From Streptomyces sulfonofaciens (lineage in GTDB: Bacteria > Actinomycetota > Actinomycetes > Streptomycetales > Streptomycetaceae): a DNA stretch of 64,000 nt. Of the stretch, positions 61,926 through 64,000 are shown one piece after another. A model generated the notes under the pieces. The model was not told the origin of the DNA and did no database searches. It worked only from the letters and a program-made list of their open reading frames with translations. Made by a program: the position numbers and the translations under genes. The DNA lies in NCBI RefSeq assembly GCF_014656295.1, contig NZ_BNCD01000016.1, forward strand, positions 124,001 through 188,000, written 5' to 3'. Position 1 is the stretch's first letter. Each line of letters starts with the position of its first letter.

Positions 61926-62399
61926 GTGTTCACGAGCGTACTGATGATCGAGAAGGCCCTGACATCCGCCGACGTGGATTTCGTCACCACCCTGCACGGG
62001 GACGAGGGCGTCTCCTTCCAGGTGATGCTGCAACCCCGCGGCGACCAGGCCGACCGCCTGCTGAGAGCCATCGACGACGTGGCGATGGGCGAGCTCGACG
62101 AGGCGGCGCACGAGCGCGCCACCCCGGCGGGCCGGGACGCCGAGGGCCAGGCGGAGCAGGCCCTGGAGGTCTCGCTGGCCGCGCTGCACGCGGCGGGCTG
62201 CGAGGCCGAGGGCCGGCTGATCGAGGAACATCCGCTGGACGCCCTGAAGTCGCTGGTCGAGGAGGCCGACGCAGACGAGGTGATCGTGCTGACCGATCCG
62301 CACTACGTGGAGGAGTTCTTCCACCGCGACTGGGCGTCGCGGGCCCGCCACAAGGTGGGCGTACCCGTGCTGAAGCTCTTCTCGCACAGCAAGGCGTAG
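61926..62399 (+). CDS. Conserved actinobacterial protein, USP-like fold suspected
   Basis: 157-aa acidic protein. GTG 61926 has AGGAGAGGGG upstream. From memory, homologues are often labelled indole-3-glycerol phosphate synthase, but no TrpC active-site motif is present and the length is far too short, so that label should not be used. SLAALHAAGCEAEGRLIEEH, then ADEVIVLTDPHYVEEFFHRD and RHKVGVPVLKLFSHSK, resemble the alpha/beta pattern of universal stress proteins. Two genes upstream of murC in a usually conserved order. Confidence 0.7.
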   Translation: MFTSVLMIEKALTSADVDFVTTLHGDEGVSFQVMLQPRGDQADRLLRAIDDVAMGELDEAAHERATPAGRDAEGQAEQALEVSLAALHAAGCEAEGRLIEEHPLDALKSLVEEADADEVIVLTDPHYVEEFFHRDWASRARHKVGVPVLKLFSHSKA

Positions 62400-62715
62400 G
62401 GCGGGTCCCCGCAGGCACCCCTCCGCGGGGCGGGCCCCTCCGCCCGGGACCCGGAGCGCCCCGCCGCCCCGCCGTCCGCCCCCCGCTCGGACGTCGGTAC
62501 CGCTCGGACGCGTCCCCCTTGCAGCGCCGTCCGCGCATGCCGCGGGCCCCGGCCGGGCCCCGGAGGGCATAGGCTGGCCCCGCCCGCGGGCGTCACGCGT
62601 GCGGGCAGCGACCACGGCGGCCCCCTCGGCCCCGGCCGTCCGGCGGGCGCCCGGCGGCCCCCGGCCTCCCCGCCGTTCCACCGTCCACACGCGCACGCAC
62701 CTGGGAGAGACACGC
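62400..62715 (+). promoter_or_regulatory. Spacer with probable murC promoter
   Basis: G+C-rich and without genes. CATAGGCTGG at about 62568 looks like a streptomycete -10 region, and GGGAGAG just before the start is the murC ribosome binding site. Confidence 0.4.
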
Positions 62716-64000
62716 ATGGCACCCGGCCTTCCTGCCGCGATGACCCGACCGCACTTCATCGGCATCGGCGGCGCCGGAATGTCGGGCATCGCGAAGATCC
62801 TCGCCCAGCGCGGCGCGGCCGTCGCGGGCAGTGACGCACGCGCCTCCGCCACCGTGGCCGCCCTGCGCGAGCTGGGCGTGAGCGTGCACATCGGGCACGC
62901 CGCGCAGCACCTCGCTGCGGACGCGAGCTGCGTCGTCGTGTCCTCGGCGATCCGGCCGGACAACCCTGAGCTGGTTCGAGCCGCCGAGCTGGGCATCCCG
63001 GTCGTGCACCGCTCGGACGCGCTCGCCTCGCTGATGCAGGGCCTGCGGCCGCTGGCCGTCGCGGGCACCCACGGCAAGACGACGACCACCTCGATGCTCG
63101 CCGTGTCCCTGACGTCCCTGGGCCTCGACCCGTCCTACGCCATCGGCGGCGACCTGGACGCCCCCGGCTCCAACGCCCACCACGGCAAGGGCGAGATCTT
63201 CGTCGCCGAGGCGGACGAGAGCGACCGCAGCTTCCACAAGTACGCTCCCGAGGTCGCCGTCGTCCTGAACGTCGAGCTCGACCACCACGCGAACTACGCG
63301 TCCATCGAGGAGATCCACGAGTCCTTCGCGACCTTCGCGGCCCGGATCACCGACGGCGGCACACTGGTCGTCTCCGCGGACCACGAGGGCGCGCGGGAGC
63401 TGGTGCGGCGGCTGCCCGAGGGCCTGCGGGTGGTGACCTACGGCGAGGCCGCCGACGCGGACGTGCGCGTGCTGTCCGTGCAGCCGCAGGGCCTGCGCAG
63501 CGAGGTGACCGTGCTGTTGGACGGCGCCAAGCTGACGTTCACCGTCTCGGTCCCCGGGCGGCACTACGCGCTCAACGCCGTGGCCGCCCTCGCCGCGGGC
63601 GTGGCCCTCGGCGTCCCGGCCGCCGACCTCGCCGCCGCGCTGGGCACCTACACCGGGGTCAAGCGCCGCCTCCAGCTCCAGGGCGAGGAGGCCGGCGTGC
63701 AGGTCATCGACTCCTACGCGCACCACCCCACCGAGATGACCGCCGACCTGGAGGCGATCCGCGGCGCGGCGGCGGACGGCCGCATCGTCGTGCTCTTCCA
63801 GCCGCACCTCTTCTCCCGCACCCAGCAGCTCGGCACCGAGATGGGCACCGCACTCGCCCTCGCTGACGCCTCCGTGGTGCTCGACATCTATCCGGCCCGC
63901 GAGGACCCGATCCCCGGCGTCACCAGCGAGCTGATCATCGACGCGGCCCGGGCGGCCGGCGCGGACGTGACCGCCGCGCACGGCGGGGAAGCGGCCGTCG
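62716..64000 (+). CDS. murC: UDP-N-acetylmuramate--L-alanine ligase, 3'-truncated by window edge
   Basis: Peptidoglycan precursor ligase that adds L-Ala to UDP-MurNAc. ATG 62716 (MAPGLPAAMTRPHFIGIGG). N-terminal Rossmann motif FIGIGGAGMSGIAKIL, ATP-binding loop AGTHGKTTTTSML, central AEADESDRSF and LNVELDHHANY, and C-terminal DSYAHHPTEMTADLEAIR and FQPHLFSRT. About 428 codons are seen and the frame is open to base 64000, so only the last few dozen residues are missing. Confidence 0.95.
   Translation, partial: MAPGLPAAMTRPHFIGIGGAGMSGIAKILAQRGAAVAGSDARASATVAALRELGVSVHIGHAAQHLAADASCVVVSSAIRPDNPELVRAAELGIPVVHRSDALASLMQGLRPLAVAGTHGKTTTTSMLAVSLTSLGLDPSYAIGGDLDAPGSNAHHGKGEIFVAEADESDRSFHKYAPEVAVVLNVELDHHANYASIEEIHESFATFAARITDGGTLVVSADHEGARELVRRLPEGLRVVTYGEAADADVRVLSVQPQGLRSEVTVLLDGAKLTFTVSVPGRHYALNAVAALAAGVALGVPAADLAAALGTYTGVKRRLQLQGEEAGVQVIDSYAHHPTEMTADLEAIRGAAADGRIVVLFQPHLFSRTQQLGTEMGTALALADASVVLDIYPAREDPIPGVTSELIIDAARAAGADVTAAHGGEAAV

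Noticed and set aside
61926..62399. Indole-3-glycerol phosphate synthase
   Set aside because: A label commonly given to homologues, but the 157-aa length and absence of TrpC catalytic motifs rule it out.

Overview
The window is chromosomal DNA of a Streptomyces or a very close relative. The evidence is extreme G+C at third codon positions, many GTG starts, GGAGG ribosome binding sites, 4-base start/stop overlaps, and actinobacterial families (DUF3000, HemQ, a ROK-controlled xylose transporter, NgcEFG). From memory, the core genes follow the order of Streptomyces coelicolor SCO5999 to SCO6060: aconitase, ngcEFG, rok7B7, xylFGH, dxs, permease, fadB/fadA, rnd, response regulator, DUF3000, hemE, hemY, hemQ, DUF692, murC. 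No tRNA, rRNA, CRISPR array or prophage was seen.

Layout. 1-1880 is the 3' part of aconitase. About 24 kb of accessory DNA follows, up to ngcE at 25976. It opens with a pile of three broken insertion sequences from different families (2135-3071). Next comes a tight eight-gene stress operon (4117-13177): dnaK, grpE, a zinc-finger-less dnaJ (cbpA type), cbpM, clpB, a zinc-ribbon thioredoxin, a UBP-type zinc-finger protein, and a thioredoxin-reductase-like flavoprotein carrying cyclic-nucleotide-binding and glutaredoxin-like domains. An MFS transporter remnant, a DUF1931 histone-fold protein and another transposase remnant (14411-14836) close this block. I read it as an acquired proteostasis/redox island. 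A lipoprotein hydrolase follows, then a group made of a phosphopantetheinyl transferase, a thioesterase-like protein without a visible nucleophile elbow, two LuxR-type regulators and a metallophosphoesterase.

25976-38379 is core carbon metabolism. ngcEFG imports N-acetylglucosamine/chitobiose and has a candidate DasR site upstream. The ROK regulator and the xylFGH transporter follow, then dxs and an amino-acid permease. Most of these units end in strong hairpins.

38410-51495 holds a NYN/PIN-like protein, the beta-oxidation pair fadA-fadB with a candidate operator, RNase D, an orphan response regulator, DUF3000, and the coproporphyrin-dependent haem genes hemE, hemY and hemQ around a CoA-disulfide-reductase-like enzyme.

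51634-64000 holds a secreted TAP-type hydrolase, a DUF692 (multinuclear iron oxidase family) protein fused to a second domain with no visible peptide substrate, a Pth2-like protein, a small ABC exporter, a zinc-ribbon protein, ZapE, a stand-alone RibD-C reductase, a small conserved protein and the 5' part of murC, which runs off the window.

The most notable feature is the chaperone-redox island. It couples a complete disaggregation machine (DnaK/GrpE/CbpA/ClpB) to thioredoxin, a nucleotide-sensing flavoprotein and a ubiquitin-type zinc finger. The orphan DUF692 fusion is second.
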